64,000 bases of DNA from Echinarachnius parma (Eukaryota > Echinodermata > Echinoidea > Clypeasteroida > Echinarachniidae), in assembly GCA_037951105.1 (NCBI GenBank), contig JBAMJV010008029.1, forward strand, positions 45,001 through 109,000, read 5' to 3'. Below, piece after piece: positions 38,249 through 50,612 of the stretch. How positions within the stretch are numbered: the stretch's first letter is position 1; each line of letters begins with the position of its first letter. Position numbers and translations under genes: made by a program. The notes under the pieces are model-generated. The model ran no database searches, was not told the DNA's origin, and saw nothing but the letters and a program-made list of their open reading frames with translations.

Positions 38249-40860
38249 CACAGTAGTCATGACAGGACTCGCCAGATGTATGGTGAAATAATGAACAATG
38301 TGAACTAGAGAACTCAGCAGTTGGAAGTTGGATAATGAATGAGAGAACTGGGATTTTCGGAGGTGGATAATGATGAACGATGGAAGCAGGAGAACTCTGC
38401 TAGTGGAAGCTGACAGCATTGGACCCGATGGACTTAAATCCTTTGCTATTTGGAGGTGGAGAAAATTAATCAATGTGAAAACAAGAACTCGTGGAATGGA
38501 ATGTGGTGATTGCTGTCAGCTAGAGAGCACACTCATTCAGCATTAAGTGACACAAGTATCGATGGCATTTATTGTTCTTTTATTATGCTAGCCGAATGTT
38601 TACCCATCGCTTTCAGTTTCAGCATGATGATGATGAGGAGTTGCATTCTTATAGTGCTATTTATCAATGATAAACTCATTGAAAGGCACCCAACTTCTCC
38701 GGAAAGTCAACATCTAAAGAATTGCAAATAAAAAAAAAAATTTGACGAGCAATTAAAAAAAAATAATAATTTGTGGAAATATCCTGGGAGAATTATTCTC
38801 CTCCTCACGATGAGGTTTTCTTCTTATTGGATGCTTGCCCCAGTGAGAACTGCTTTGGACATTCAACTCTGGTTGGTTATCAGCTGCAGACACTGACATA
38901 GATTTGCAGGCATTTGTTTTAATGAACTGATCATTCCTTCGGAACAAAAGCAAGGGCTGATAGAGATCTACCTCTGTGGCAGGAAGGGATCCCCGATAAA
39001 AGATTTGACCCTAGTCTTTGTAGGATATTTTATGCTCGTTTTCCTTCAATTATTTATCACAATTCTTTGTGTCATTATTTTATTTCTCTTGTTCAAAGTA
39101 TAATGAATATGTTGCTTTATTGAATTATTTTAAGATGATTATATTTCTGTAGTTAGTTAGATAAATAAATAATTAATAAATTGAGTTTCCATCTATAAAT
39201 CAATGTATGAATGACTTCTCTTTGTGCCAAAAGTGGCGCTAGTTGCAATTCAATTTATTGGCCTCTTTGCATGAAGATGGAATATTTTATTGTCCAAATG
39301 AAGAAAAGAATGAATTTTAGAACCACTATTTCACATTAAAACATCTAGTATATGATAATATTTTAACCCCTATCTTAATATGTTGGATTTAATAGAAAAT
39401 TGAATTTACAAGTCTACATTAGATGTAAAATTATTAAAAAACAGTTTTCAAGCAGACATCAGCGGGGTAGAGTCATTTGAAAGTGACATTTTCAAAGTTG
39501 GTGTTTTACCAAATGAGCTGTTTTTATTTATCTTTTATCTGGGTGTATTGCTTCACTTTTAAAGAATTGGATATGGTTCTTTTTAGTGGATTGGATTAAA
39601 CCTTTAAATGTATGATTACTCTGGCCCCTCAACAGATCTATATGAAAGTTACTGTTATTCTGTTTAAATTTTGTTCATGTTGCGATAATGTAGATTTCGA
39701 TTCGTACTCCATAAATTGTTAGGCCAGTTGCATAGATTTCATTTCCATTTCATGTTTTCATGTTCTTCATAGTTTTTTGTTTTATTTAAGCTTCTTTTCA
39801 CCATTTAAAGAGAATATGTGCATGCATGTGACTATCATACAAATCATGATTTAACAAACTGGAATTCACAATTGATGCAGTCTACACCTGTAGAGTGTTC
39901 CACTAAACACTAAAATCGATTTTAGTAATGATTTTTAGTGATTAAGAAGATGCTAAAAATAATGCTATACGTTATTTTGGGTTCCGGAAAATCCCCACAT
40001 GATTTTCTAGTCATGAAAACACTGTTTTAACTTTGTAGAATTATTTCTGTGTCAAAAATGAATGTATTTTGGTACATTGTTGTTTAGGTATGTATAATTT
40101 ATTTGTATGCATTATTTGTTTTGTTGCTTGTCCATATCTTCTATTCCTTCTATTCTACCCATTCTTACTTGCACAGAAAATCGTTCATATTTCTTGTGAT
40201 TCGTATTGATTATTTAATGACATCTGCATTTACTCGTCACACTTTTATCTGATAATGATAATGGTAATTTTAGGTTGGATTTAAATAGTGTCTAATATGA
40301 TTAATTACCTGTACCATGTAGCTTTTTAGCAAATCTTTACCTGTTCAGGTTTGGTTGATTATAATATTATAATTATACCTTCTCCATAAACCACATTTGT
40401 GACCATGAGTTAACATGCCAGCAACATCATATGCTACTATATGAAGAGTGAAGGATTTTTGTTCTTAAAATGGTTACAAATTGACATTTTAAATTATAAT
40501 CATGCAGCGCCAATATGAACCCCAACATATATTTACTTTAAAATATCAAATATTGTATTGTTTTCTGTACAATTCAATCATGTTTCAATGATTTGTTGAG
40601 AAAGGAGGAAAGAGGAGTGTATTTGCTAGCATGGTTCAAGTTATATAAATAAATGTATATTAAAAGGATTATGAAAATATATTTCCACTTATGTTCTGTG
40701 TACTAATTGATGCATTATGAGTTGATTTGACTCTAGTCTACCATATTTCTTCATTTTTTCTTCACACACACACACACAGTCAAAAACACTATAAAGTGAT
40801 CCTTAACTTTATATTTTCCCAAAATGCCTTTATAACTTACTTTGACAGGCCAGTGAAATG
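38249..40860 (+). other. SRP54 3' UTR and spacer
   Basis: AATAAA signals lie at 38727, 39164 and 39175; I cannot tell which one is used. The remainder to 40860 is AT-rich with no gene or repeat that I recognise. Confidence 0.5.
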
Positions 40861-40863
40861 CTG

Positions 40864-41480
40864 GTGGGTGTTTCACAAAGATTCTAACATCCCATTCATA
40901 CTTACGTCTAGCACTGGCTCGGCACTGGATTAATCCAGTGCTAGACGAAAAAGCCGACCATTCATACTTGGCATCAACAGTGGATATTTGACGCGCAAGT
41001 ATGAATACAAACAGTGGCTTGGAAATGTTTTAGACATGTCTGGGCATGCGCAGTGTGTTCATATGACGTAACCTCTATTGTGACGTAACGATGACTTGCA
41101 AATTCTGAACGCGCAATACCGTAATGCGCATGCGCTACGTTGTGCTAGACGAGTGTCTAGCATCACAATTATGCCAGGCTAGGCTGAGGCTGAGCCAAGA
41201 CTGATGCTAGACATTTCCATTCATATTTGCGTCTAGCACTGGATTAATCCAGTGCCGAGCAAGTGCTAGACGTAAGTATGAATTGCCTGTTAGTTTAACT
41301 TATCTCTAAGTTGGACTTAGAAAATTATGGTAAGCCATTTGTAGCATTGGAATAAAATATATTCAAAAGGAAAAATGCAAGTATTTTCGAATTTTTATAA
41401 ATTTTACATTACTTGACATCTCCTTGATAATAGAAAATGTTAATGATTTTAATCAACATTTTATGCCTTTTAAAAGAACT
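40864..41480. mobile_element. MITE family A, copy 4, interrupted by a palindromic element
   Basis: Left end GGTGGGTGTTTCACAAAGAT at 40863. Family text resumes after the insertion as CTAAGTTGGACTTAG near 41311. The right end is missing, cut off near a family B element. Confidence 0.65.
40891..41285. mobile_element. Palindromic element with about 65-bp TIRs, nested in family A
   Basis: CATTCATACTTACGTCTAGC at the left is mirrored by GCTAGACGTAAGTATGAATT at the right; GGCACTGGATTAATCCAGTG, itself a palindrome, lies in both arms. CpG-bearing centre, no frame. Confidence 0.75.
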
Positions 41481-41482
41481 TT

Positions 41483-41800
41483 AAAGCGATAGTTGAGTTT
41501 TTGGTATAGAGGCGCTACACAAAATAATTTTGTTGTGAGATAATGAAAACTGACTGATTGTCAACTTTGAACTGAAGACCATACAATTCTAATGACAGAA
41601 TAAACTTTAATTGATCAAAATCGGTTCAGTAATGGCTGAAATATCCATAATCATAACCATTTGTAATAAATGTGGGGGCCCACAAGTATTCGACAATTTT
41701 GAACCAGCCGTTAATTTTTTTTTTTTTAATGCTTCCTCTTTTCAAAAAATTACAAAAGAGGTTTTTAAATAGTTATTGTCTATCTCTCTATCTAATCACA
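41483..41800. mobile_element. MITE family B, copy 2
   Basis: AAAGCGATAGTTGAG start, TAGAGGCGCTAC, GATCAAAATCGGTTCAG and the palindromic GTGGGGGCCCACA match family B. Confidence 0.7.
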
Positions 41801-42503
41801 ATATTTTATTATGCCTCCACCAACGTAGATCCGCCACTGCATGCAAGCCCTGGCATTCCAGTGGTTGCAATTTCCCTACTTTGTACACTTTTCATGTGTA
41901 TTTAATTTGCCGAATAAATAATAATAATAATAATAATCATGTCGTTTGGTTACCAAATGTTAGATGTATGTGTATAATTTGTATTTCATGTGTGTGTTTT
42001 TTTTAAGTAAATACATTCAATAAATTCAATTCAATTCAATTCAAGATTAATTTCCTTTTATGAACAAGTAGTTAATTTTTCAAGCAAAATGTATGACCCC
42101 AAATAAGTCCGTTTTTGAAGCATGAAGATTTTTCATATTAGGTGCTATAGAAATCTAATGCACAAGGTATTTTTCAAATGTCATCTAATATTTTGCCATC
42201 TCACAGAAATTCAATTCAAATGAACTTTATTTCACATCTCTTAAAAGGCATCAATGACATAAGCATAATGTTTACATCACAAACAGTAATTCGTAAACAA
42301 ATCTTAATATGAAATACTCCTCGCCTGAGTTTATATGATCATGTAACTGGTTTAGACATCCCTAGCCTTGAGGCGCAGGCTTATTTTTTCGCGAGGTTCG
42401 ATATGATCGATCGCGTGGCGCGCGCGTGCCCGTTTTTGATTAAACAACGACAACAACAACAAAAGCGGAGTCTGAGGCTGAGGCCGATATCGTCTGAGTG
42501 AAA
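41801..42503 (+). other. Upstream region of GPATCH11, promoter not defined
   Basis: Short AAT and AATTC runs at 41917-41937 and 42023-42042. A CpG-rich block at 42385-42430 (CGATCGATCGCGTGGCGCGC) precedes the start codon by about 80 bases and may mark the promoter; no defined element is seen. Confidence 0.4.
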
Positions 42504-42562
42504 ATGCCGGGAAATGAAGAAGAAGAAGATGACTACATGTCTGATGCGTTTCTACTTGAAAG
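42504..42562 (+). CDS. GPATCH11: GPATCH11 coding exon 1
   Basis: Codons 1-19 plus two bases of Ser20; acidic start and DDYMSDAF. Donor GAAAG|GTAGGG. Confidence 0.92.
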
Positions 42563-45500
42563 GTAGGGATTTACTTTTACAAATAGATGATCTGAGTATT
42601 TTTATTTACGTTTTCAGAGCCAAAGAAGGGGTCGAGATTAAGTGGAATCGAAAAAATGAAATATCCCAGTCCCACGCGTACAAAACTGCGTTACATGTCG
42701 CCTCTTGTCGACATCTAACCTAATTAACCAGGCGCCGTCCGTAGGACGGCGCCTGGCATTCTGAGCTGTGCATATAGTCCAGATTCAGGACGTGATTTGT
42801 GAACACACACCACCTACATGCACACCACACTATACGACTCAGAGCTAAACGGGCGCTTATCGTTACGTCCGTAATTCCCCTTTCCTAGCTCCAAAATAAC
42901 GTCCTGACGTTTCTGTGGGAATTGGGCGTGGAAAAAATCACCGGTTCGCAGCGCACGTCAATCATTATTCATGAGCATGCAGCATTTTGTATACGATTGC
43001 CACACTCATCGCGCTACGTCATAATGCCCGCAGCCAATCACGTTTGGCTAGTTGCCAGCTAATTAACATTATGCTTACGTTTCGCGGAGGAAAAGATACA
43101 TAATCGACCGAACCTTCTGCAGGTTCCAATATTACATACGGCAGCTATCAGCAAGTGAACGATAACGGCAGCTATTGGCTGAGCTGAGCTAGCTATGTGT
43201 AGGAGGTTCGGGCAGCGAACTACTGTGCATACCGTGATGGAAACACTTTATAGGCTTTAACGGCAAACACACTTGTACAAAACCATAAAATATCATACTT
43301 TAATTTAAATAACATATCTCGGTTCATACTTGCGAATTATGTTATGCGCGGACATCAATGCTCCAACTGGTAAAACGTCTGATGCTCCATTAGTTTGATT
43401 TATCCTGAAATTTACTATAAAACTGGCAAGATTACAGAAGTGACGAAAATGGTATCCGAATTTGTTCGCTGCATGCAATATCAGGTGATCGAAAACTTGT
43501 CAGCAATGCGCGAGGTCGCAGGTCAAACTTTGGCGTACGAGCCTGGATGTGCGCGCGTTCTGTACAGCGATTGATCTATATATTTCTGCGTGCGCGATAC
43601 ACTCCTATCGATCCTGTACACGGTATGTGACATGTCAGTCCCTGGCTTATTGTCAACCGATCGCCACTTACGCGCGGATCACCTCCTATCCCGCGCATGC
43701 GCTATGCATTGCCGACGAGTTTTCGGTCACCTGACATGGCATGCAGCGAACAAAGACGAAGGAAATAACAGTCATCATCATCATCAATTTGAGGTAAGTT
43801 ATCATTCTTTTGCAACAAATTAAATATCAAGCAAGGTAGGTTGAATGTTTAATTAATGTCTAGAACTAAAAAAAAAATAATAATAATAGATGGAAAGTTC
43901 TTGAAACCACCCGTCGGCAAATTTCCTACAAAATTTTTAACGTTTCGTCTTCACAGCGCCGTCCTACGGACGGCGCTGATCACAGTTAGTCGACATCTTA
44001 CCAGCCACATCTACAAAGAGTTTGACAAAGTATTGTAAATGGTTAGATTAGTCACATCTACAGATAAATGGTCCTGGACTCCTGGTGGTAGGTCGTATTT
44101 GATGCAATGGCTATCATAGCAAATGTGTTAACAATTGCTCTTACTCATGAATTACGGAAAAAACCACGCACTAACTAACGGATGCCTAACGCGTCAGATC
44201 TGCCGTTTAATTGGAATCGGGCGACTTGAATGGAGACCAAAGCGCGATCAAAGCGCGATCGAAGTCTCGCTATGACACGGACTGAGGTCGGGCTGGTGCC
44301 TAAATCACGGATTTTACATGGGGAAATGAGCTACAATTTACAAATCATCATTTTCAATTTCATCTAGCATGTCTAGCGGTAGATCAACAAATCTATCGCT
44401 TTCATGGCCTTTTTGACATTATTATTGTTATTTTCACTGTCGGCATTCTAGCAATAGACGAAATCGCTGAAATTAAAAGCTGACATGAAGTGAGACACAT
44501 GAGATTTGTGAGTTAATATCATAGTAGCTTGAAATATATTGATTGGACTACAAAATGCGCAGAAAAAGGCACATTTTAATGAAATTTTCACTGACAGTAA
44601 TTTACTTTCCGTAAGTAACTTTTACTGGTGACTTGCGGTGTTCTTGGATCGCACCGCCGACGGAATCAGTAGCGTCTATCGCTGGAATGCCGACAGTGAA
44701 AATGACAATAATAATGTCAAAGAGGCCATGAAAGCGATAGATTTGTCGATCTAGTCTAGCGGTGTGTTTGTATTTTTTTACCATTTCCTACTTCAGCAAG
44801 GAAACAAAGGGTGGACAGTTGGCATGGGGAAAGACGGCTCGCTCCAACAAAGCGCAATCCCAACGGAAGGTAGCCGACGGCAAGAACAAGTCTGTCTTCA
44901 AACCTGTGAAGGTTCGAGAGGAGGAGCAGCGACAGAAAGGACTCAACAGCGCGATATCAACTCAGAGCAAGGGCTTCGCTATGCTCCAGAAGATGGGCTA
45001 CAAGCAGGGATCTGGACTCGGAAAGACAGGTGAACTTGTCTACTAGTTTCATGAATTTTAATGATTTTTTGTTTGTCTGTTTGCTGTTGTTGTTTGGGTC
45101 TTTTTGGGTGGGGAAAGACAAGTGACTTTGTCTTCCAGGTAATTTCAGGTGGAAGTGGGAATGACTATGAAGTGAAATTTATTTATAACTCAGATGTCTT
45201 GTCAGTTCCACTTTTTGGGGGGGAAATTTTAACTATGGCATAACAAAGCTCCATAAACATACTTGTAAATATGGGTTTTGTTTTTACCTGTTACAAAATG
45301 TGATGTGGTAATTACACAAAGAAGCATTTAATATATAGTATTGGTTGTTTTCTTTAGCCTGCATTGTAGCTACTGGAAATAAAAACCTTTCAAAATTTTC
45401 AATGCAGAGTTGTTTATTTTTATTTAGCAATGTTTTTCTTTGTTGTTCTGTCTTTCCAATGAATGTATTCTGTTTGTCTTTCTTTTTAGGAAGTGGAAGA

Positions 45501-48500
45501 GCAGAGCCAGTTGGGATTGAGATCAAGACGGGTGAGGATACAAATAACTTTTAAATTGGTTGGCTTTTAGTATAATTGTTTTACTACGATATCTCAGGAT
45601 ACCTTCATTTTCAAAATGTTGTTAATCCACTTTTTATTATATGAACAGTCTGTTTGAACAACCTTCTGGGTTGCCTTTCATTTTAAAATGTGCAATCACT
45701 ATATAAATGCTGGGTCAAGTGGATACTTTCAATTTAATGTAGCACTCAGAGGGAGTAATCCAATAAGTTTTCAAATTTAATCAAAGTCACTTGGAGATTT
45801 CACATTTCTCTTGTACCTTGTTGTTTGACTTATGGTATTAGAATTGCATTGTCATTTACAAATTAAAATACATGATAATAGTAAAAAATACAGCCATGTG
45901 TATACATCCAAATAGAAATCATATATCAGCAAATAAATAAACTAAGTAAATACATTGATATAACAGGCATAATTTCTTTGACAATCGTAGGCAGGGGTGG
46001 GCTTGGTCAGGAAACGGAGCTGAAACGCAAGCAGGAGGAGGTGGAGAGGATGCGGGAGGTGATGGCTCGTAAGAGGGTGAAGGTGGAGGCGCATCGGAGC
46101 GGCAACTTCCGGCAGCAGATGAGCGAGAGGTTCTCAGACAAGGAGGTGGAGAAGGATTTGAGGGACAGCCAGAAAGCGTGTGCACACTTGGATCAGGCAG
46201 AGGTAAGATACATGGCATGCGCAAGAAGAGGTTCATTATTCTGTAAGTTTTAGACAAAGAGGTTGAGAGGGATTTGAGGGACAGCCAGAAAGCGTGTGCA
46301 CACTTGGATCAGGCAGAGGTAAGATACGTGGCATGCGCAAGAAGAGGTTCATTATTCTGTAAGTTTTAGACAAAGAGGTTGAGAGGGATTTGAGGGACAG
46401 CCAGAAAGCGTGTGCACACTTGGATCAGGCAGAGGTAAGATACATGGCATGCGCAAGAAGAGGTTCATTATTCTGTTTACAAGTTTTAGACAAAGAGGTT
46501 GAGAGAGATTTGAGGGACAGCCAGAAAGCTTGTTCACACCTGTTTTATGCATAGGTAAGATATACGGATATGGGAATGGGATGCTCATGAAGAGGCTCAT
46601 TATTCTGCAAGTTCTAAGACATAAAATAGAGAAAGACTTGAGAGACAGCCAGAAGGCTTGTGCGCACCTGGATCAGACTGAGGTGAGATATGGGATGAAC
46701 AGTAGTGTAAAAGGTGCATAATACCAAACATTAGGTTTGTTCAATATCTAGAAAGTTCATAGTTCTGCAAGTTCTTACACAGGAGGTGGAGAAGGATTTA
46801 AGGGACAGCCAGAAGGTGTGTGCAAACTTGGACCAGGCAGAGGTAGGATACGTGGCATGTGCAAGAAGAGGTTCATTATTCTGTAAATTCTTAGACAAGG
46901 AGGTGGAGAGAGATTTGAGGGTCTTGCACACCTGGATCAGACAGATGTTAGATTTGGGATGCACAGGACTACTGGCCCCGTTTTAATAAAACATATCCAA
47001 TTGTTGTAAATGTTCAATTATTGTAACTACTATGTCAACAGTCAATCAGCATGGATCATCCTAGCTCTTGCCATGGTAGTTACAGTAATTGGATATTTAT
47101 AACGATTTGAAATGTTTTACGATATTATCATTACTACAAGGAACTGAGTTTCTTAAAGATTCCAAAAGTTGATAATTCTGCAAGTTCTTAGCCAGGAGGT
47201 AGAGTAAGACTTAAGTGATGAACAGAAAGCTTGTGCAACCTTCAAACAGATAGAGGTAAGATGTACATGACTATGGTTCATTATAACAAACTCGAGGAGG
47301 TCCATTGTTCTGCAAGTTCTTTGACAAGGAGGTGGATAAGGACTTGATGTGTATAAATTGGGACCCGGAGGAATTAGAACGTGGTTATCCAGCACTGTGT
47401 GCGCCTAACTGGCAACTGGCTGGAATACTCCCTAGGGAGTGGGAAATGTGCATTTTCTGTGCAGGAATTATTGCAATGTGTACCTGTTGTGTGAATAAAC
47501 ATATATTTCAAATAACTCTTGTTATTATCATTATTTTGTTATGTATTGATTTCCTTTTACAGGGATATACAGAACCAGTGGTGACATGGTACTGGCCTAA
47601 GAACATGCTCCCTGGATATAAAGAGGAGTCTGAGGAACAGGAGCAAGAGAAGGAGAAGGAGGAAGTGGAGGAAGAAGAGAAGGAGGAGGAGGAAGTGGAG
47701 GAGGAGGAGGAAGAAGAAGAAGAGGAAGAATTACCTGTAAGTTTGTAGCTAACAGTTCTTAATATTGTAGTAAATTTCAAGTTTATACAAGTTAAAACAG
47801 TCTAACCTGTGTATAGTGATCACCAAAGAGAAATAAAAACAAACATTGCCATTATAGACAGGTGACCTCAAAGAAAGTTTCAATAACATTGTTTTTCTCT
47901 GCAGGGGATCACTTTTGGTGGCCACTTTAGGCAGGTTGGCTGCTATACACATGTGTCCACTAAGACAGATTTGACTGTACATAGGGAGATTATAAAAGGC
48001 ACTAGCTGTACCCGCGGAAATCCGCTGGTTTTCTGTGAGAGAAGGGCGATGATGAAATAACGATACTTTAAATCTTGACTATTCCCAAAGTCATAATTAA
48101 AATAGTATAAGACAAAATAAACACGGGCGACTCAATGCCGCCCCAAAACCCGTCGGGGCCCCGTCCAACGATATCCGGCCAATGTATAACAAAATCATAA
48201 TGGTTTAGTACCCATGCATATTCAGTTATCCCCAATATTGTATAGAGTCCATAATTTGTTCCGCTTGTATCAAATTAGATACACTATGTTTGCTAATGTA
48301 GTAGCTTCGCCGCTGACCCCCTTCCCCCCCCCCCCCCCCCCTTCCCCGTGACTCCAATATTCATGCACATAATCTGTGCATGTGATGTTTTGTTGAAATG
48401 GTGATTAGATAGAGAGATAATCGACAAATATCTATTTAAAAAAACGTTTTAAAAATGTCTGAAAAGAGAAAGCATTTTAAAACGAATCTATACCGCTGGT

Positions 48501-50612
48501 TCAAAATTATTGAATACTTAATTGTGGGGCCCCACATTTATTACAAATGGTTATGTTTATGGATATTTCTGCCGTTTCTGAACTGATTTTGATCAAATAA
48601 AGTTTATTCTGCCATCAGAATGGTATGTTCTTTCAAATTTGACACTCAGTTTTTCATTATCTCTCTCAAAATTTTTTTTTTAGCGCCCTATCTACCATAA
48701 CTCAACTATCCCTTTAAAAGATGAAAGGGACACGGGCGTTTTATCCCTCCCCACCTCGGTCTTGCACATCTCACTGCGGTACACATCCTTTCAGTGAACA
48801 TGATAAACCTGACCCATCGGACATCCCCGGTACACTCTGTTTAAATGTTAACAATAATAATAATGAAAATATGATTAAATGATATGCATGACAAACTAAT
48901 CAAATACAATATGGACTCGATGCGTTTTCGTCGCTTCTCTTTTCTTGCGAAGTTAGTAGGTCATCGCCTTCTCCCGTTTTCTAATTTGCAGGATTTTGTC
49001 CTAAAAGTTTAATTTCAATTTCAGTATCATCCCTTATACGTTTATCATAATGTGAAACCCGGGAATAGGCTATAATACGCTTGTAGGGAATGCTTATAGC
49101 TTGCTGTCTCTATGCATTTAACAAAATCACACTCTTTAAAATTATTTTGTATTATCAATCGTATAACACATTTCGCCACAGGTGGCGATATTCCAACTTA
49201 ATACATGGAGCGATCGGTTTTAGCAGGATTAGTCGAGAGACTTGTTTAGCCGATGCAACTGTGCAAATAAACACCGCGCCTGTATTAGCCGAAGGCGCTT
49301 TAGAATGACTCCGAGCCGTACAGTGGAGTACTGAACATTACGACTATTACACTACGAATATGGCACCTCGCGTTGTCAATTCTAGACTTACAGATCATAT
49401 CGACCATTCGCGTGATAATGATATTTATATCTATTTAAAACTGGATATATTTGCAACTCGTAAACTTTGAATATGTTTCGTAATATATATATTGCTTTTT
49501 AAACTCCGTTTTATATTCGTCGAACAAAGTTGCGGCGGTAAATCGTTAGTCAATGCTCGGCGTCTTAAACAGGCAATGCTACATTGCTGACTTTCCCTTT
49601 TCTTCGATCTGGACGACGACCACGGGGCGGGAGTGACTCGGGAATACCTTATTGTCCTCCGCAAAACGTATATCCTTCGATCCCGACGGTCGGGGAGTCG
49701 CCGAATCCTCGGGGTGAGGATATCTCGAGTGGGACACGATTCGGGGGTTGAAGCTTACCGTATTAATATAATAGATAACAGCCCTTAATAATAACAAAGA
49801 TGACATTTGTACCAATATTAAAGCTTGTTGAAATCTGTGTTTTGTGTATTATGTATGTGATGTTTCATACATTAACCAACTTATGTATTCATTACACATG
49901 TCGATATAGGCTGGAGATAAACTCCTTGAGCTGACTGGTTATCTACGAACCCACCACAAGTATTGTGTGTGGTGCGGAACAACGTTCAGTGGTAAGCATA
50001 TTTTGTACATCTACTTTATTTTTGTCTGCAATAACTATTTATTTTAAAGTGACAAACATATTGCCGCTTATCAAATTCTACATACTAACGTCACATTTAA
50101 ATGAGAGCTCTCAATTTCTAGTATGCATATACAATAATATGAATATGGAAAATACTGCTACAATAATATGAAGTACATTTCACCCAGTTTCAATAAATAA
50201 CCTAGATGCAAATTGAAAAAGAGGTTTCATAGGAAAATACGAAATACAAGTTATATTTTTAATTAATATTTGTCTAATTTTACAAAGTATTTATCCTATT
50301 GATAACAAAGACTACTTTATGTTATAAAATTAGTGGAATGTTTGCTAAGTCTTTGCTAAAATGTAAGGGTTTTCGGGGAGTGTTTAACAAATATAACAAT
50401 AAAAAATGTATTTTCATCTGAAATGATAAGTGATAATAAAGGTATAGATGACATCCATAAATCTATTCTAATGCTCTGTATTTAGTAAATCGATCTTGAA
50501 TTACGCCTTTAACTTCTGAATGTGTCAATCACTTCTCTCTGTTTTTTTGTGAACAGACGATAAGGATTTGGAGGACAATTGCCCTGGTGACAATGCTGAT
50601 GTTCACAGATAA
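42504..50612 (+). CDS. GPATCH11: GPATCH11 (CCDC75), G-patch domain protein
   Basis: Nuclear protein of the G-patch class, which as a family activates DEAH-box RNA helicases; vertebrate GPATCH11 is linked to kinetochores and splicing. Exons: 42504-42562, 44797-45029, 45490-45531, 45991-46202, 47563-47736, 49910-49991, 50557-50612; they join in phase to 285 aa. Residues 1-20 carry the family's EEEEDDYMSDAF start. The G-patch runs about 78-120 (KGFAMLQKMGYKQGSGLGKTG). A basic coiled region (120-182), the WYWP motif, a Glu-rich stretch (about 202-238) and a C-terminal DUF4187-like segment with CVWCG (259-263) and NCPG (275-278) follow; His255/256 and three Cys may bind metal. The start is the first ATG in the family context. 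Introns are GT-AG. Confidence 0.94.
42728..43978. repeat. 1.25-kb GC-rich segment between two inverted hairpins (GPATCH11 intron 1)
   Basis: CCAGGCGCCGTCC-GTA-GGACGGCGCCTGG (42728-42756) is a 13-bp stem with a 3-base loop. At 43954-43978 the same hairpin occurs inverted, with loop TAC. The DNA between is CpG-rich, with several non-coding frames. It may be a transposon with hairpin ends. Confidence 0.6.
44366..44763. mobile_element. Foldback element next to the GPATCH11 exon 2 acceptor
   Basis: Arms at 44366-44459 and 44671-44763 are inverted copies of about 94 bp (GTCTAGCGGTAGATCAACAA against its complement; GACATTATTATTGTTATTTT against AAAATGACAATAATAATGTC). The right arm ends 33 bases before exon 2. 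Confidence 0.82.
44797..45029 (+). CDS. GPATCH11: GPATCH11 coding exon 2
   Basis: Residues 20-98 (end codons split). A Lys/Arg/Gln-rich stretch and the first half of the G-patch. Acceptor CCTACTTCAG. Confidence 0.94.
45490..45531 (+). CDS. GPATCH11: GPATCH11 coding exon 3 (42-nt microexon-sized)
   Basis: Residues 98-112: SGRAEPVGIEIKT, the centre of the G-patch. In phase with both neighbours. Confidence 0.93.
45991..46202 (+). CDS. GPATCH11: GPATCH11 coding exon 4
   Basis: Residues 112-182, end of the G-patch (GRGGLGQE) and a charged helix ending DLRDSQKACAHLDQAE. Its last 67 bases with the donor GAG|GTAAGA are the source of the tandem array in the next intron. Confidence 0.94.
46252..47346 (+). 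repeat. Array of decayed copies of the GPATCH11 exon 4 end with donor
   Basis: Eight further units start near 46252, 46368, 46488, 46617, 46776, 46893, 47189 and 47323; the first, at 46136, is in exon 4. Each has about 67 bp of exon (GAGGGACAGCCAGAAAG), then AGGTAAGAT and about 50 bp of intron with GGTTCATTATTCTG. GT donors remain in the copies at 46319, 46435, 46555, 46683, 46843 and 47256; the one near 46950 has lost it (GTTAGA). The left copies are almost identical and the right ones diverged and shortened. TTTTAG before ACAAAGAGG could act as an acceptor, giving 65-nt exons that shift the frame. Confidence 0.92.
47563..47736 (+). CDS. GPATCH11: GPATCH11 coding exon 5
   Basis: Residues 183-240; WYWPKNMLPGY and then a Glu-rich stretch coded by GAG/GAA repeats. 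Phase 0 at both ends, donor CCT|GTAAGT. Confidence 0.93.
47795..47988. repeat. Repeat family F, copy 2 (GPATCH11 intron 5)
   Basis: Matches 26350-26515: CTAACCTGTGTATAGTGATC and CTGCAGGGGATCACTT. Confidence 0.65.
47989..48394. other. Intron 5 sequence with C-run
   Basis: GCACTAGCTGTACCCGCGG at 48000 looks like the start of a dispersed repeat that I cannot name; a C-run lies at 48326-48341. Confidence 0.4.
48400..48718 (-). mobile_element. MITE family B, copy 3 (GPATCH11 intron 5)
   Basis: Reverse orientation relative to 41483: GTGGGGCCCCACATTTATTA, CTGATTTTGATCAAATAAAG, TAGCGCCCTATCT and an end in CAACTATCCCTTTAA. Confidence 0.75.
48719..49909 (+). other. Remainder of GPATCH11 intron 5, with a GC-rich block
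   Basis: The segment 49550-49745 is CpG-rich compared with its surroundings. Minus-strand frames there (up to 78 codons) resemble no family I know. Function not apparent. Confidence 0.4.
49910..49991 (+). CDS. GPATCH11: GPATCH11 coding exon 6
   Basis: Residues 241-267 and one base of Asp268: LLELTGYLRTHHKYCVWCG, the most conserved part of the C-terminal domain. Confidence 0.95.
50557..50612 (+). CDS. GPATCH11: GPATCH11 coding exon 7
   Basis: Residues 268-285 and TAA; DDKDLEDNCPGDNADVHR. Acceptor TTTTTTTGTGAACAG. Confidence 0.95.

Noticed and set aside
49431..49815. Minus-strand gene in the GC-rich block of GPATCH11 intron 5
   Set aside because: Basic, low-information frames without motif; GC content alone is not enough.
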